Shown piece after piece: positions 16,470 to 26,323 of a stretch of DNA of 40,191 nucleotides. Every line of letters begins with the position of its first letter. The first letter of the stretch is position 1. Source of the DNA: Bacteroidota bacterium (lineage in GTDB: Bacteria > Bacteroidota > Bacteroidia > Flavobacteriales_D > Crocinitomicaceae); contig JAJRQQ010000055.1 in the NCBI GenBank assembly GCA_024280155.1, forward strand, positions 1 through 40,191, written 5' to 3'. The notes beneath the pieces were generated by a model that saw only the letters and a program-made list of their open reading frames with translations, was not told where the DNA came from and made no database searches. Made by a program: the position numbers and the translations under genes.

Positions 16470-17861
16470 ATGAAATTACAAGAAAGTAAACAACTTAATA
16501 ATTCAAATTACCGCGTAATTATCGGTAATAAAGAAAATATACCTACATCTATTTCCAAAGAAGATGCAACTCTATTTAATCAATTCTTAGAAAAAGAAAG
16601 TGATTTCACTGCACTTACATCTCTCGATGGCACTGTTTTTCTCATTAAGTCAAATGACGATGCTGAAAAAAACAGAATAGCGGGTTCAAAAATCAGAGAA
16701 CAACTCGATAAAGCTGTCGAAGAAATTGCATTCTTAGGGAACAGCGACGATGTTTATTACACATTAGAAGGTTTCCTTTTAGCGAGCTATCAATTCAATA
16801 AATACTTCAAAGACGAAGAAAAGAAAGAATATCAACTGGAGAATATCTTAGTAGAAGACTCTTTCGGAGAGGAGAATATTGAAGAACTTTTTGATATCAC
16901 AACAGCTGTTTTCTGGGCAAGAGATATGGTCAACGAACCGGTATCTTTTCTAAATGCGGTGCAATTCTCAGATGAGATTACCGCTTTAGCACAGGACGCA
17001 GACATCAATGTTACAGTTTTAGAAAAAACACAAATTGAAGCACTTAAAATGGGTGGACTTTTATCGGTAAATCAAGGGTCAATTGACCCGCCAACATTTA
17101 CCATCTTAGAATACAAATCAGAAAACTCAACCAACAAAAAGCCGATTGTTTTAGTTGGAAAAGGTGTGGTTTATGATACCGGTGGTTTAAGTTTAAAACC
17201 TACGCCCAACTCAATGGATATTATGAAAAGTGATATGGGTGGTGCAGCAACGATGGTTGGAGCAATTTATTTAGCCGCTAAACAAGAATTGCCTTTGCAT
17301 ATCATTGCATTAATTCCTGCAACAGATAATCGCCCCGGTTTGAACGCATACGCACCGGGAGATATTGTCACAATGATGAATGGATTAACCGTTGAAGTTT
17401 TAAATACGGATGCAGAAGGACGAATGATTCTTGCTGATGCATTAACTTATTCGAAGAAATTTAATCCAGAAATTGTGATTGATGCTGCGACTTTAACAGG
17501 TGCTGCTCATCGTGCGGTTGGTGAACACGCAACTTGTATTATGGGAACTGCTGATGAAAAATATTTCAATCAACTTGAACAAGCTGGACAAGATACTTAT
17601 GAAAGAACCATTACTTTTCCTTTTTGGGAAGAATACGGCGAAGAAATGAAATCTCCAATTGCAGATTTAAAGAACATTGGTGGTCCATCTGCAGGAATGA
17701 TTACCGCAGGAAAATTTTTAGAAAATTTTGTTGAATCACCATACATCCACATGGACATTGCTGGACCAGCTTGGCTAGATAAATCAAACGCTTATCGAAC
17801 GAGAGGTGGTTCGGGTGTTGGAGTAAGAATGTTATACCAATTCTTCAAAAACTTTAACTAA
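16470..17861 (+). CDS. pepA: Leucyl aminopeptidase (M17 family)
   Basis: A 463-residue cytosolic metallo-aminopeptidase. The C-terminal catalytic domain is clear: GKGVVYDTGGLSLKP with the metal and catalytic Lys/Asp region, then DIMKSDMGGAA, and the family signature NTDAEGRMILADAL holding metal-binding Asp and Glu plus the catalytic Arg. The N-terminal domain is shorter and more divergent, as usual. M17 enzymes release N-terminal residues from peptides using two metal ions. The stop codon shares one base with the pdxA start (TAATG), so the two are translationally coupled, although their functions are not obviously linked. Confidence 0.93.
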   Translation: MKLQESKQLNNSNYRVIIGNKENIPTSISKEDATLFNQFLEKESDFTALTSLDGTVFLIKSNDDAEKNRIAGSKIREQLDKAVEEIAFLGNSDDVYYTLEGFLLASYQFNKYFKDEEKKEYQLENILVEDSFGEENIEELFDITTAVFWARDMVNEPVSFLNAVQFSDEITALAQDADINVTVLEKTQIEALKMGGLLSVNQGSIDPPTFTILEYKSENSTNKKPIVLVGKGVVYDTGGLSLKPTPNSMDIMKSDMGGAATMVGAIYLAAKQELPLHIIALIPATDNRPGLNAYAPGDIVTMMNGLTVEVLNTDAEGRMILADALTYSKKFNPEIVIDAATLTGAAHRAVGEHATCIMGTADEKYFNQLEQAGQDTYERTITFPFWEEYGEEMKSPIADLKNIGGPSAGMITAGKFLENFVESPYIHMDIAGPAWLDKSNAYRTRGGSGVGVRMLYQFFKNFN

Positions 17862-18952
17862 TGGAAAAAGAATTAAGAAAAGAGGTCATTTCTCGTCCTA
17901 TTGTTAAAGTTGGAATTTCAATCGGGGACATCAACGGAATCAGCATTGAAGTTATTATGAAAGCTTTAAATGATAGTCGAATATTACTCGATTGTACACC
18001 TATAATTTACGGTTCTTCGAAAGTGTTTTCTTTCCATAAAAAAAACCTTGCATTCAACGACTTCAATTATACATCTTGTAAAAGTGCCGAAGAAGCGAAA
18101 TCTAAAAAAGTAAACATTGTAAACATCTGGGAAAATGAATTAAAATTTGATCTTGGAAAAGCAACCATTGAAGGTGGACAATACGCCTTTGAATCTTTAG
18201 AAAGAGCTACTCAAGATCTTGCTTCCGGGAAGATTGACGTCTTAGTCACCGCCCCAATCAACAAAGATGCGATGGGTAAATCTGGTTTTAAGTTCCCTGG
18301 CCATACTGAATACCTTGCAGATATGTCAGGACAGGAAGAAGCTTTAATGTTAATGGTCGCTGGAGATTTACGTGTTGGTTTAGTAACAAGTCACATACCA
18401 ATTAAAGATGTGAGCGAATCTATATCTATTGATTCTGTTTATCAAAAAATCACCGCTTTTAATCAATCTTTGCAAAAAGATTTTGTTATTCAACGACCAA
18501 AAATTGCAATACTAGGATTAAACCCTCATGCAGGTGAAAATGGTAAAATGGGCGCAGAAGAAAACGAAAGTATTCACCCTGCCATTGAAAAAGCAAAGAA
18601 TGAAAATATATTTGCTTTTGGTCCTTTCCCTGCTGATGGTTTCTTTGGTTCTTCCGCAAGAAGTAGTTTTGACGGCGTATTATCTATGTATCACGACCAG
18701 GGATTATCTGCATTTAAAGCCTTGTCTTTTGATGAAGGTGTAAACTTTACTGCTGGGCTACCAATTGTACGAACTTCACCCGATCACGGAACGGCTTACG
18801 ATATCGTTGGCAAAAATAAAGCTTCAGGTGATTCGATGCGCAATGCCATTTACCTTGCCATTGATGTTTTTAGGAATCATATCGAAGAAAAAGAATTTAA
18901 TGCCAACCCTTTAGCTGTAAGTCCTAAGAAAGACGATAGAAGAGAACGATAA
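17861..18952 (+). CDS. pdxA: 4-hydroxythreonine-4-phosphate dehydrogenase
   Basis: A 363-residue enzyme of vitamin B6 synthesis that oxidises 4-phosphohydroxy-L-threonine with NAD. Family motifs are GISIGDINGISIEV at the N terminus, VTAPINKDAM, PGHTEYLAD (metal His), LNPHAGENG (metal His) and YHDQGLSAFK (metal His), then FTAGLPIVRTSPDHGTAYD. The C-terminal 25 residues (IEEKEFNANPLAVSPKKDDRRER) are a charged tail. It follows pepA with a one-base overlap and precedes the DUF177/rpmF/fabH group, an order common in Bacteroidota. Confidence 0.97.
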   Translation: MEKELRKEVISRPIVKVGISIGDINGISIEVIMKALNDSRILLDCTPIIYGSSKVFSFHKKNLAFNDFNYTSCKSAEEAKSKKVNIVNIWENELKFDLGKATIEGGQYAFESLERATQDLASGKIDVLVTAPINKDAMGKSGFKFPGHTEYLADMSGQEEALMLMVAGDLRVGLVTSHIPIKDVSESISIDSVYQKITAFNQSLQKDFVIQRPKIAILGLNPHAGENGKMGAEENESIHPAIEKAKNENIFAFGPFPADGFFGSSARSSFDGVLSMYHDQGLSAFKALSFDEGVNFTAGLPIVRTSPDHGTAYDIVGKNKASGDSMRNAIYLAIDVFRNHIEEKEFNANPLAVSPKKDDRRER

Positions 18953-19027
18953 TAAATATTGAATCAAAAAAATGAGCGAAGCGATAAAAAATCATTATAA
19001 ACACTACATTGTTTATATTTTAATTAC

Positions 19028-19035
19028 TACCTTTG
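19028..19035 (+). promoter_or_regulatory. -7 promoter box for the DUF177-rpmF transcript
   Basis: TACCTTTG with a TTG at 19009-19011 as a possible -33 element (16-bp spacing). It lies 39 bp before the GTG start at 19075. Confidence 0.5.
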
Positions 19036-19074
19036 CGCCCCGCCTAACAATAGAAGGGTGGAAAAATTGAGAAA

Positions 19075-19638
19075 GTGAAAGAAAGTAAAGCGTATATCAT
19101 CCCTTTTGTAGGTTTAAAAGATGGGAAACATACCTTTAATTTTAACCTCACTGACTCGTTCTTTGAAATTTTTGAGTACTCAATCGTCCAAAAAGGAAGA
19201 GTTAAGGTTGAATTGTTGTTTGAGAAAAAAGAAACAATGATGATTGGTAATTTCACAATTCAAGGAGTTGTTGAAACGACGTGTGACCGATGCAATGACG
19301 TAATGGATGTAGAAATTGAAGGGGAATATCAATTGATTTATAAATTTGACAATAAAGAAACGGATGACGAATCGTTAATTATTGTTTACCCCGAGGAATA
19401 TGAAATTGACATTAAGGATGCTCTTCTTGAGTTAATTTCCGTTTCTATTCCAACTCTACACAAACACCCAAAAGGAGAATGTAATAAAGAGATGATTTCA
19501 ATTTTAGATGAGTACTTATTAATATCGGATGATGAATTGTACGAAGAGAATGAATCATCAGAAGAAAAAAACAACGAAGAGGAACAAGAAATTGATCCTC
19601 GATGGAAAGCATTGAAAAACTTATCGAAAGATAAGTGA
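19075..19638 (+). CDS. DUF177 / YceD family protein
   Basis: A 187-residue acidic protein. The zinc-like pair CDRC occurs in VVETTCDRCNDVMDVEI, followed by EGEYQLIYKF; this is the hallmark of DUF177 (PF02620). Later DALLELISVSIPTLHKHPKGEC and the terminal DPRWKALKNLSKDK also match the family, in which the ending DPR-ALK-L is well conserved. YceD is usually next to rpmF, and in other bacteria and plastids it is linked to 23S rRNA and L32 accumulation. The start is GTG at 19075; no in-frame ATG precedes the conserved region. It is 43 bp upstream of rpmF. Confidence 0.88.
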   Translation: MKESKAYIIPFVGLKDGKHTFNFNLTDSFFEIFEYSIVQKGRVKVELLFEKKETMMIGNFTIQGVVETTCDRCNDVMDVEIEGEYQLIYKFDNKETDDESLIIVYPEEYEIDIKDALLELISVSIPTLHKHPKGECNKEMISILDEYLLISDDELYEENESSEEKNNEEEQEIDPRWKALKNLSKDK

Positions 19639-19681
19639 GAATATAAAGTAGAATATAAAGATTTAATTAAAATAAAGTAAA

Positions 19682-19873
19682 ATGGCACATCCTAAACGAA
19701 AGATCTCGAGAACGAGACGTGACAAGAGAAGAACGCATGTTAAAGCAGAAGCAAACAACATTGCGACATGCCCAACAACTGGTCAACCACATTTATACCA
19801 CCATGCACACTGGCATGAAGGGAAATTATACTACAAAGGAAAGGTAGTAGCGGAGAAAGAAGTTGCAATTTAA
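19682..19873 (+). CDS. rpmF: Ribosomal protein L32
   Basis: A 63-residue basic protein, the size of bL32. It begins [19 protein letters not shown], the conserved N terminus, and continues with [14 protein letters not shown]. The usual zinc-ribbon Cys set is reduced to a single Cys, a form known for zinc-independent L32. It is part of the large ribosomal subunit. It follows the DUF177 gene and precedes fabH. Confidence 0.97.
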   Translation: MAHPKRKISRTRRDKRRTHVKAEANNIATCPTTGQPHLYHHAHWHEGKLYYKGKVVAEKEVAI

Positions 19874-19999
19874 TTCCGTACATTTATCTCTTCTTTTATG
19901 AAGATTTATATAAATGTAAACAGAAATCTTACTTCAATAAACTGTCCTTCATTTCACAACGAGAGACAAATACGAAGTAATTTAAGGCAGACGTCTTTA

Positions 20000-20032
20000 G
20001 GCGACCAAGAGAAATCTTGCGTGGCCTTTTTT
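20000..20032 (+). terminator. Possible terminator or attenuator before fabH
   Basis: GGC-ACCAAGA (from 20000) pairs with TCTTG-GTGGCC (to 20026), loop GAAA, followed by six T (20027-20032). The stem has small mismatches. It may end the DUF177-rpmF transcript; in the remaining rpmF-fabH space I see nothing else. Confidence 0.4.
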
Positions 20033-20087
20033 CGTTGAAAAGTGTTAAACCAGAAGTTTGAATAAAGCAAAAATAAATGCAATGGGT

Positions 20088-21080
20088 ATGGGCAAGATAA
20101 CAGCAGCTATTACTGGAGTACAAGGTTATTTACCAGAATACGTTCTCACAAATGAAGAACTATCAACAATGGTTGACACCAATGATGAATGGATTACCTC
20201 TAGAACAGGAGTTAAAGAAAGGCACATCATGAAAAACGGTGCATCTTCTGATATGGCTTCGGAAGCAGTTAAAGGTCTATTAAAAAAGACAAATACAAAT
20301 CCTGAAGATGTGGATTTAGTCATAGTAGGAACAGTCACTGCAGACCACCCATTTCCGAGTACATCAAATATTCTTTGCGATAAAACAGGAATGAAGAATG
20401 CTTGGGGGTTTGATCTAAATGCTGCTTGTTCAGGGTTTATTTATTCACTTGCTACTGCTTCTCAATTTATCGAAACAGGAAAATACAAAAAAGTAATTGT
20501 AGTTGGTGTAGACATGATGTCTTCTATCATTGATTATGAAGACCGAACAACTTGTGTCATTTTTGGTGATGGAGCTGGGGCAGTTATGTTAGAGCCGAAT
20601 GAAGAAGGAATGGGAGTTCAAGACTTCATTCTTCGAAGTGATGGTTCGGGTGTAAACTTTTGGGTGCAACCTGCTGGAGGATCTCTGAATCCACCAACAA
20701 TAGAAACTGTAGAGAAAAGACAGCACTTTGTTAAACAAGAAGGAAAACAAGTCTTTAAATTCGCTGTTACCAATATGGCCGGTGTTTCTGCTGAGATAAT
20801 GGAGAAAAACAATCTTTCTTCTGATGATGTTGATTGGTTAGTTCCTCATCAAGCAAACTTAAGAATAATTGATGCTACAGCAAACCGTATGGGGTTACCG
20901 AAAGAAAAAGTTATGATCAATATACAGAAATACGGTAATACAACTGCGGGTACTTTACCTTTGTGTTTGTGGGATTACGAAAACCAACTGAAGAAAGGTG
21001 ACAACTTAATTTTATCTGCTTTCGGAGGCGGATTTACATGGGGAGCTGTTTACTTAAAATGGGCATACGATCCAAAATAA
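20088..21080 (+). CDS. fabH: Beta-ketoacyl-ACP synthase III
   Basis: A 330-residue KAS III that condenses acetyl-CoA with malonyl-ACP to begin fatty acid synthesis. The catalytic triad is present: Cys114 in [11 protein letters not shown], His in [11 protein letters not shown], and Asn in KYGNTTAGT. The start at 20088 ([17 protein letters not shown]) agrees with the family N terminus; an ATG at 20082 and a TTG at 20058 are in frame but less likely. plsX, often found between rpmF and fabH, is absent. The next genes, accB and accC, supply malonyl-CoA. Confidence 0.96.
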   Translation: MGKITAAITGVQGYLPEYVLTNEELSTMVDTNDEWITSRTGVKERHIMKNGASSDMASEAVKGLLKKTNTNPEDVDLVIVGTVTADHPFPSTSNILCDKTGMKNAWGFDLNAACSGFIYSLATASQFIETGKYKKVIVVGVDMMSSIIDYEDRTTCVIFGDGAGAVMLEPNEEGMGVQDFILRSDGSGVNFWVQPAGGSLNPPTIETVEKRQHFVKQEGKQVFKFAVTNMAGVSAEIMEKNNLSSDDVDWLVPHQANLRIIDATANRMGLPKEKVMINIQKYGNTTAGTLPLCLWDYENQLKKGDNLILSAFGGGFTWGAVYLKWAYDPK

Positions 21081-21188
21081 TAACATGAATTAGAATTCTA
21101 TGAATTAATGAGTTTACATAAAAAAGAAAAGTAGACCCGATTCTTCATTAAAATCATAAAAAAATAGTATTTTTATCACATTAAAATT

Positions 21189-21683
21189 ATGACTATGAAT
21201 ATTAAAGAAATTCAAGATTTAATCAAATTTGTTGCTAAATCTGGCGTAAATGAGGTTGAAATCGAGCAAAAAGACTTTAAAATTATCATCAAATCTGAAG
21301 ATAAAAAAGTGAAAATGCAAGAACAAATCATCGTTCAAGCAGCAGCTCCAGCAGCACAAATCCCTGCTACACCTGTTGCTGCACCAACAACACCTGTTGC
21401 CCCTGTAGCTCCTGTTGCCCCTGTTGTTGAGGAGGAATCTAAATACATTACAGTAAAATCACCAATGATTGGTACTTTTTATCGTTCTTCTAGCCCAGAT
21501 AAAGATGCATTTGTAGCTGTAGGTGATACAATCAAGCTTGGTGATACAATTTGCATCATTGAAGCAATGAAATTGTTCAATGAGATTGAAGCAGAAGTTT
21601 CTGGTAAAATTGTTAAAGTACTTGTAGATGATGCTTCACCTGTACAATACGATCAGCCATTATTCTTAGTTGATCCATCTTAA
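21189..21683 (+). CDS. accB: Biotin carboxyl carrier protein of acetyl-CoA carboxylase
   Basis: A 164-residue protein. The N terminus [23 protein letters not shown] is the BCCP dimer-like region. An Ala/Pro/Val-rich mobile linker (residues about 50-80) leads to a lipoyl/biotinyl domain with [13 protein letters not shown] and the biotin-accepting Lys128 in EAMKLFNEI. It carries the carboxyl group from biotin carboxylase to the transferase. An ATG at 21195 is an equally good start. A TATTTTTA at about 21170 may be a -7 box. accC follows 64 bp later. Confidence 0.96.
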   Translation: MTMNIKEIQDLIKFVAKSGVNEVEIEQKDFKIIIKSEDKKVKMQEQIIVQAAAPAAQIPATPVAAPTTPVAPVAPVAPVVEEESKYITVKSPMIGTFYRSSSPDKDAFVAVGDTIKLGDTICIIEAMKLFNEIEAEVSGKIVKVLVDDASPVQYDQPLFLVDPS

Positions 21684-21747
21684 GTTAAATAATATATATA
21701 GGTAATTTTTTAATTAAGGAATTACTCTTCACAAAATAATTGAAGGC

Positions 21748-23082
21748 ATGTTCAAAAAAATATTGATTGCCAATAGAGGTGAAATTGCATTGCGAATTAT
21801 TCGTACTTGTAAAGAAATGGGTATTAAAACTGTTGCTGTGTATTCTACTGCTGATAAAGAAAGTTTACCTGTTCGTTTCGCTGATGAAGCTGTTTGTATA
21901 GGTCCTGCTGAAAGCGCAAAATCTTATTTGTCAACTCCAAGTATTATTGCCGCAGCAGAAATCACTAACGCAGACGCGATTCATCCTGGCTATGGATTCT
22001 TGTCAGAAAACGAGAAGTTTTCGAAGGTATGTCAAGAACACGACATTAAATTTATCGGAGCTACACCAGAGCAAATTTCTGGAATGGGAGATAAATCAAA
22101 TGCAAAAGCAACCATGCTAAAAGCGGGAGTACCATGTATTCCAGGCTCAAAAGGTTTATTGAAAGATGTGGCTGATGCTATAAAAAATGCTGCAAAAGTA
22201 AAATACCCTGTTATTCTAAAAGCAACTGCCGGCGGTGGTGGTAAAGGAATGAGAATTGTTTGGAAAGATGAAGATATGGAAGCTGCATGGGACGGTACTC
22301 GTGCTGAATCTTTAGCTGCATTTGGAAATAACGGTCTTTACATGGAAAAATACATTGAAGAACCTCGTCATATTGAAATCCAGATTGCAGGCGATCAATT
22401 CGGGAATGCTTGTCATTTATCTGAAAGAGATTGCTCTATTCAACGTCGTCACCAAAAGTTAGTTGAAGAAACTCCTTCTCCTTTTATGACACCGGAATTA
22501 AGAGAAAAAATGGGGGCAGCTGCTATTAAAGCAACAAAAGCTGTAAACTATGAAGGTGTTGGTACTGTTGAATTCTTAGTGGACAAACACAGAGACTTCT
22601 ATTTCATGGAGATGAATACACGTATTCAAGTTGAGCACACAATTACTGAAGAAGTAGTGAATTATGATTTAATCAAAGAACAGATTAAATTAGCTGCAGG
22701 TGAAAAGATCAAAGGCGGGAATTTAATACCTCAAATGCATGCAATACAATGTCGTATAAATGCTGAAGATCCAGATCATAATTTCAGACCTTCTCCAGGG
22801 AGAATCTTAACATATCATGCTCCTGGTGGGCACGGAGTAAGAATTGATACCCATGTTTATGCTGGTTATGAAATCTCTCCATATTACGACTCAATGATAT
22901 CAAAACTTATTGTAGTCGCTCAAACAAGAGAAGAAGCAATTCTGAAAATGAGAAGAGCGCTAGGAGAATATGTAATTGAAGGTGTTAAAACAACAATTCC
23001 ATTCCATCAGAAACTAATGGAGGATCCTAAATTTTGTGACGGTGATTTCAATACCAGTTTCATGGATACCTTTGAATTCTAA
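21748..23082 (+). CDS. accC: Biotin carboxylase subunit of acetyl-CoA carboxylase
   Basis: A 444-residue ATP-grasp enzyme, close to the E. coli length of 449. Motifs: [22 protein letters not shown] at the start (biotin-binding N-domain), [10 protein letters not shown], the Gly-rich ATP loop [28 protein letters not shown], and [16 protein letters not shown] with metal-binding Glu and catalytic Arg. It carboxylates biotin on AccB using bicarbonate and ATP. The transcript very likely ends at the strong hairpin just downstream. Confidence 0.97.
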   Translation: MFKKILIANRGEIALRIIRTCKEMGIKTVAVYSTADKESLPVRFADEAVCIGPAESAKSYLSTPSIIAAAEITNADAIHPGYGFLSENEKFSKVCQEHDIKFIGATPEQISGMGDKSNAKATMLKAGVPCIPGSKGLLKDVADAIKNAAKVKYPVILKATAGGGGKGMRIVWKDEDMEAAWDGTRAESLAAFGNNGLYMEKYIEEPRHIEIQIAGDQFGNACHLSERDCSIQRRHQKLVEETPSPFMTPELREKMGAAAIKATKAVNYEGVGTVEFLVDKHRDFYFMEMNTRIQVEHTITEEVVNYDLIKEQIKLAAGEKIKGGNLIPQMHAIQCRINAEDPDHNFRPSPGRILTYHAPGGHGVRIDTHVYAGYEISPYYDSMISKLIVVAQTREEAILKMRRALGEYVIEGVKTTIPFHQKLMEDPKFCDGDFNTSFMDTFEF

Positions 23083-23090
23083 AATAATTA

Positions 23091-23120
23091 AAAAAGGATG
23101 TTGAAAGACATCCTTTTTTT
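23091..23120 (+). terminator. Rho-independent terminator after accC
   Basis: AAAAAGGATGT (23091-23101), loop of six, ACATCC (23108-23113), then seven T. It begins eight bases after the accC stop. Confidence 0.9.
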
Positions 23121-23132
23121 GTGCCCTGAAAA

Positions 23133-23495
23133 ATGAACTTACCTCTCTATAAATCGATCTTCGGATTAAAATGTCCGCGTTGTAGAAAAGGGAATCTTTT
23201 TACACGAAAAGGTATTATCGTGTACAACGACATGTTAGAAATGCATGATGAATGCCCTAACTGTAGTTTACATTACGATTTAGAGAATGGATTCTGGTTA
23301 GGCTCTTTATGGACGAGCTATCCTATCGTTATTTTAATTGAAGTCCCCTTTCTTTTTGCTGCATTATTTGCTGAAGGCTACATGATTTGGGTTTATTTTG
23401 CATTGATGTTACTTTCCTTTTTAATTACTTGGCCACTCATGCTCCGACTAGGAAGATCAATTTGGATTCATTTAAACGTGAGTTACAAATCATAA
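23133..23495 (+). CDS. DUF983 family membrane protein
   Basis: A 120-residue protein. Two CxxC pairs form a zinc-ribbon-like head: CPRCRKG near residues 14-20 and CPNCSLHYD near residues 42-50. Two transmembrane helices follow (about 60-80 and 83-103), then a cytosolic tail. This arrangement is DUF983 (PF06170), of unknown function and common in Bacteroidota and Alphaproteobacteria. The ATG lies 12 bp after the accC terminator T run. About 200 bp of apparently empty sequence and a terminator separate it from the convergent pyrophosphatase gene. Confidence 0.88.
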   Translation: MNLPLYKSIFGLKCPRCRKGNLFTRKGIIVYNDMLEMHDECPNCSLHYDLENGFWLGSLWTSYPIVILIEVPFLFAALFAEGYMIWVYFALMLLSFLITWPLMLRLGRSIWIHLNVSYKS

Positions 23496-23642
23496 TATAT
23501 TCTTCATACCTTCCTTTTTTCGTGGCAATTATGCTAAACAAGCTCACGAGCTAAGTGAAAGTTTTTTGTCATGATATTCTCTTTAGCATTCGGTAATACG
23601 ATATAATCACCTTAAACAATTCCATTCATTACAAACAAAAAA

Positions 23643-23668
23643 AAACGCCTTGATTTCTCAAGGCGTTT
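23643..23668 (-). terminator. Rho-independent terminator after the pyrophosphatase gene
   Basis: AAACGCCTTG / CAAGGCGTTT, ten perfect pairs with a six-base loop. On the minus strand it runs into a long T tract (A run at about 23632-23645 on the plus strand), 26 bp after the hppA stop. Confidence 0.9.
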
Positions 23669-23693
23669 AAACTATTTTATAATTGAAGAATAA

Positions 23694-26180
23694 TTAGTGC
23701 TCACAAGCAGCTTCTTTTTCTTCAGTACAACATGCTTTTTCTTCACCGTGACCGATAAATTCTCCAGCTTCGTTATACATACTCATACATGTAGCTTTAT
23801 CTTCTGCTGAATAACCTTTTTCATCACACATTGATGCACATTCTTCTTTTGACATACTTGAACATTTACTCATATCAACTGAAGAAGCATTAGAGTGACA
23901 ACTTTTTTTCTTTTCAGAACCACAAGCTTCTTTTTTATGAGAATCACAAGAAGTAGGTTCATGTGACGAACATTCTGTAGGAACTATTCCTGCATTAGAA
24001 TGATCATTCCCATGTCCATCTCCTAAGATAGGTGCGATAACCAACCCAATCAAACACGTTAATTTAATTAAAATATTCATTGAAGGGCCTGAAGTATCTT
24101 TGAATGGATCTCCAACAGTATCTCCAGTTACGGCAGCCTTATGAGCTTCAGAACCTTTGTAAGTCATTTCTCCATCAATCATAACACCCGCTTCGAAAGA
24201 TTTTTTAGCATTGTCCCAAGCACCACCAGCGTTGTTTTGGAAAATTGCCCAAAGAACACCAGAAACAGTAACACCAGCCATATAACCACCCAACATTTCA
24301 GCAACCATTAAGTTATCCATTCCAAAAGCCACAGGCAAGAATGCAATCACTAATGGAAAACCAATTGTCAAAAGCCCAGGCAACATCATTTCTCTCAATG
24401 AAGCTTCTGTAGAGATAGCAACACACTTATCATATTCTGGTTTACCAGTTCCTTCCATTATTCCTGGAATCTCTCTAAACTGACGTCTAACTTCTTGTAC
24501 CATTTCCATTGCAGCTTTACCAACAGCATTCATCGCTAATGCAGAGAAGACAACCGGAACCATTCCTCCAATAAATAACATAGCAAGAACTGGAGCTTTA
24601 AAAATATTAATCCCATCAATTCCTGTAAATGTTACGTAAGCAGCAAACAAAGCTAATGATGTCAATGCAGCAGAAGCAATTGCAAAACCTTTGCCAGTTG
24701 CAGCAGTTGTATTACCTACTGAATCCAAAATGTCAGTTCTTTCACGAACGATAGGCTCTTGTTCACTCATTTCAGCAATACCACCAGCATTATCAGCAAT
24801 CGGTCCGAAAGCATCAATTGCCAATTGCATCGCTGTTGTTGCCATCATAGCAGAAGCAGCTAAAGCAACTCCGTAGAATCCAGCAAATGCATACGATCCC
24901 CAAATTGCAGCAGCAAATAAGATGATTGTTGGGAATGTAGAAATCATTCCTGTTGCTAAACCTGCAATAATGTTTGTTCCTGCACCTGTCGAAGATTGTT
25001 GAACAATTTTTAAAATTGGTTTTTTACCTAATCCTGTGTAATATTCTGTTACTGAAGATATACCAGCACCAACAATTAATCCGATAATCGCTGCTCCAAA
25101 GACTCTTAAAGAAGAAATCTCAATTAATCCTTCTCCAAAGAAGCTCATCATCATTGTTTCAGGAAGCATCCACGTAATCAATCCGTAACTTGCTCCCGCA
25201 ACTAAAGCAATAGAAACCCAGTTCCCAATGTTCAGTGCATTCATTACTTCTTGCTCTTTCGCATCATTCGATTTGATTTTCACCAACATTGTACCGATCA
25301 AAGAAATAATAATACCCACACCTGCAATTGCCATTGGCAATAAGATTGGGCCCATTCCGTTGAATGTATCCACTACACCGTTATCTCTAATAATGTAATT
25401 CCCTAAAACCATCGCTGCTAATACAGTTGCCACATAAGAACCGAATAAATCAGCACCCATTCCTGCAACGTCACCAACATTATCACCAACATTATCTGCA
25501 ATTGTAGCAGGGTTTCTTGGATCATCTTCTGGAATTCCAGCTTCAACTTTACCCACTAAATCCGCTCCAACATCTGCAGCTTTCGTATAGATACCACCAC
25601 CAACTCTTGCAAACAATGCTATTGATTCAGCTCCTAAAGAGAATCCAGCCAATGTTTCCAACACAATCGTCATCTTATCTGTAGAGAATGCTTCTCCAGA
25701 TCCCATGAAAATATTATAGAATATTATAAAGAATACTGTCAAACCTAAAACAGCTAAACCAGCAACACCTAATCCCATAACAGTACCTCCACCAAAAGAC
25801 ACCTTCAATGCTTGAGGTAAACTAGTTCGAGCAGCTTGTGTAGTTCTAACATTCGTTTTAGTTGCTATTCTCATTCCCATATTTCCTGCAATTGCAGAAA
25901 AAAGAGCACCAAAAATAAATGCAATAACAATTAAGTAACTTGTTGTGTCAACAAAATAAGCAACAACAGCTAAAGCAACACTCACTCCAACGACAAAGAT
26001 CGCCAACAACCTGTATTCTGCTTTTAAGAAAGCCAAAGCTCCTTCATAGATGTGGTCAGAAATTTCTTTCATCTTTCCATCACCTGCGTCTTGTTTCATT
26101 ACCCAAGACTTTTTAACCAACATATACAACAACCCAATAATGGCAGCTGCAATTGGCATATAAATAATCATTGATTCCAT
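23694..26180 (-). CDS. hppA: Membrane-bound, K+-dependent-type ion-pumping pyrophosphatase with a Cys-rich C-terminal tail
   Basis: An 828-residue protein with about 16 membrane helices. Substrate and metal motifs are intact: GGGIYTKAADVGADLVGKVE, then DPRNPATIADNVGDNVGD, and the later DNAGGIAEM. The monovalent-cation signature reads GNTTAATGKG (Ala where K+-independent enzymes have Lys), so a K+-dependent Na+ and/or H+ pump is predicted. It hydrolyses pyrophosphate to build an ion gradient. The core ends near residue 720. A 108-residue tail (721-828) follows, with 11 Cys and many His, Lys and Glu, which pyrophosphatases normally lack. A TATTTTTA at 26208-26215 (minus) may be the -7 box. Confidence 0.95.
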   Translation of the reverse strand: MESMIIYMPIAAAIIGLLYMLVKKSWVMKQDAGDGKMKEISDHIYEGALAFLKAEYRLLAIFVVGVSVALAVVAYFVDTTSYLIVIAFIFGALFSAIAGNMGMRIATKTNVRTTQAARTSLPQALKVSFGGGTVMGLGVAGLAVLGLTVFFIIFYNIFMGSGEAFSTDKMTIVLETLAGFSLGAESIALFARVGGGIYTKAADVGADLVGKVEAGIPEDDPRNPATIADNVGDNVGDVAGMGADLFGSYVATVLAAMVLGNYIIRDNGVVDTFNGMGPILLPMAIAGVGIIISLIGTMLVKIKSNDAKEQEVMNALNIGNWVSIALVAGASYGLITWMLPETMMMSFFGEGLIEISSLRVFGAAIIGLIVGAGISSVTEYYTGLGKKPILKIVQQSSTGAGTNIIAGLATGMISTFPTIILFAAAIWGSYAFAGFYGVALAASAMMATTAMQLAIDAFGPIADNAGGIAEMSEQEPIVRERTDILDSVGNTTAATGKGFAIASAALTSLALFAAYVTFTGIDGINIFKAPVLAMLFIGGMVPVVFSALAMNAVGKAAMEMVQEVRRQFREIPGIMEGTGKPEYDKCVAISTEASLREMMLPGLLTIGFPLVIAFLPVAFGMDNLMVAEMLGGYMAGVTVSGVLWAIFQNNAGGAWDNAKKSFEAGVMIDGEMTYKGSEAHKAAVTGDTVGDPFKDTSGPSMNILIKLTCLIGLVIAPILGDGHGNDHSNAGIVPTECSSHEPTSCDSHKKEACGSEKKKSCHSNASSVDMSKCSSMSKEECASMCDEKGYSAEDKATCMSMYNEAGEFIGHGEEKACCTEEKEAACEH

Positions 26181-26323
26181 AGTATATATTTATCTATTTT
26201 AAAGGCGTAAAAATAGATTTTTAATCGCAACCAAGCAAATTAAACAGGTAAATAATACAGAACTACTCCTTATATTGTATAGAATAAATTAAAAAGACTG
26301 AACTAAACCGATACAGACACCTA

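Noticed and set aside
19929-20123. A 64-residue minus-strand open frame in the rpmF-fabH gap
   Set aside because: It runs antisense through the hairpin and into the fabH start, with no family resemblance.
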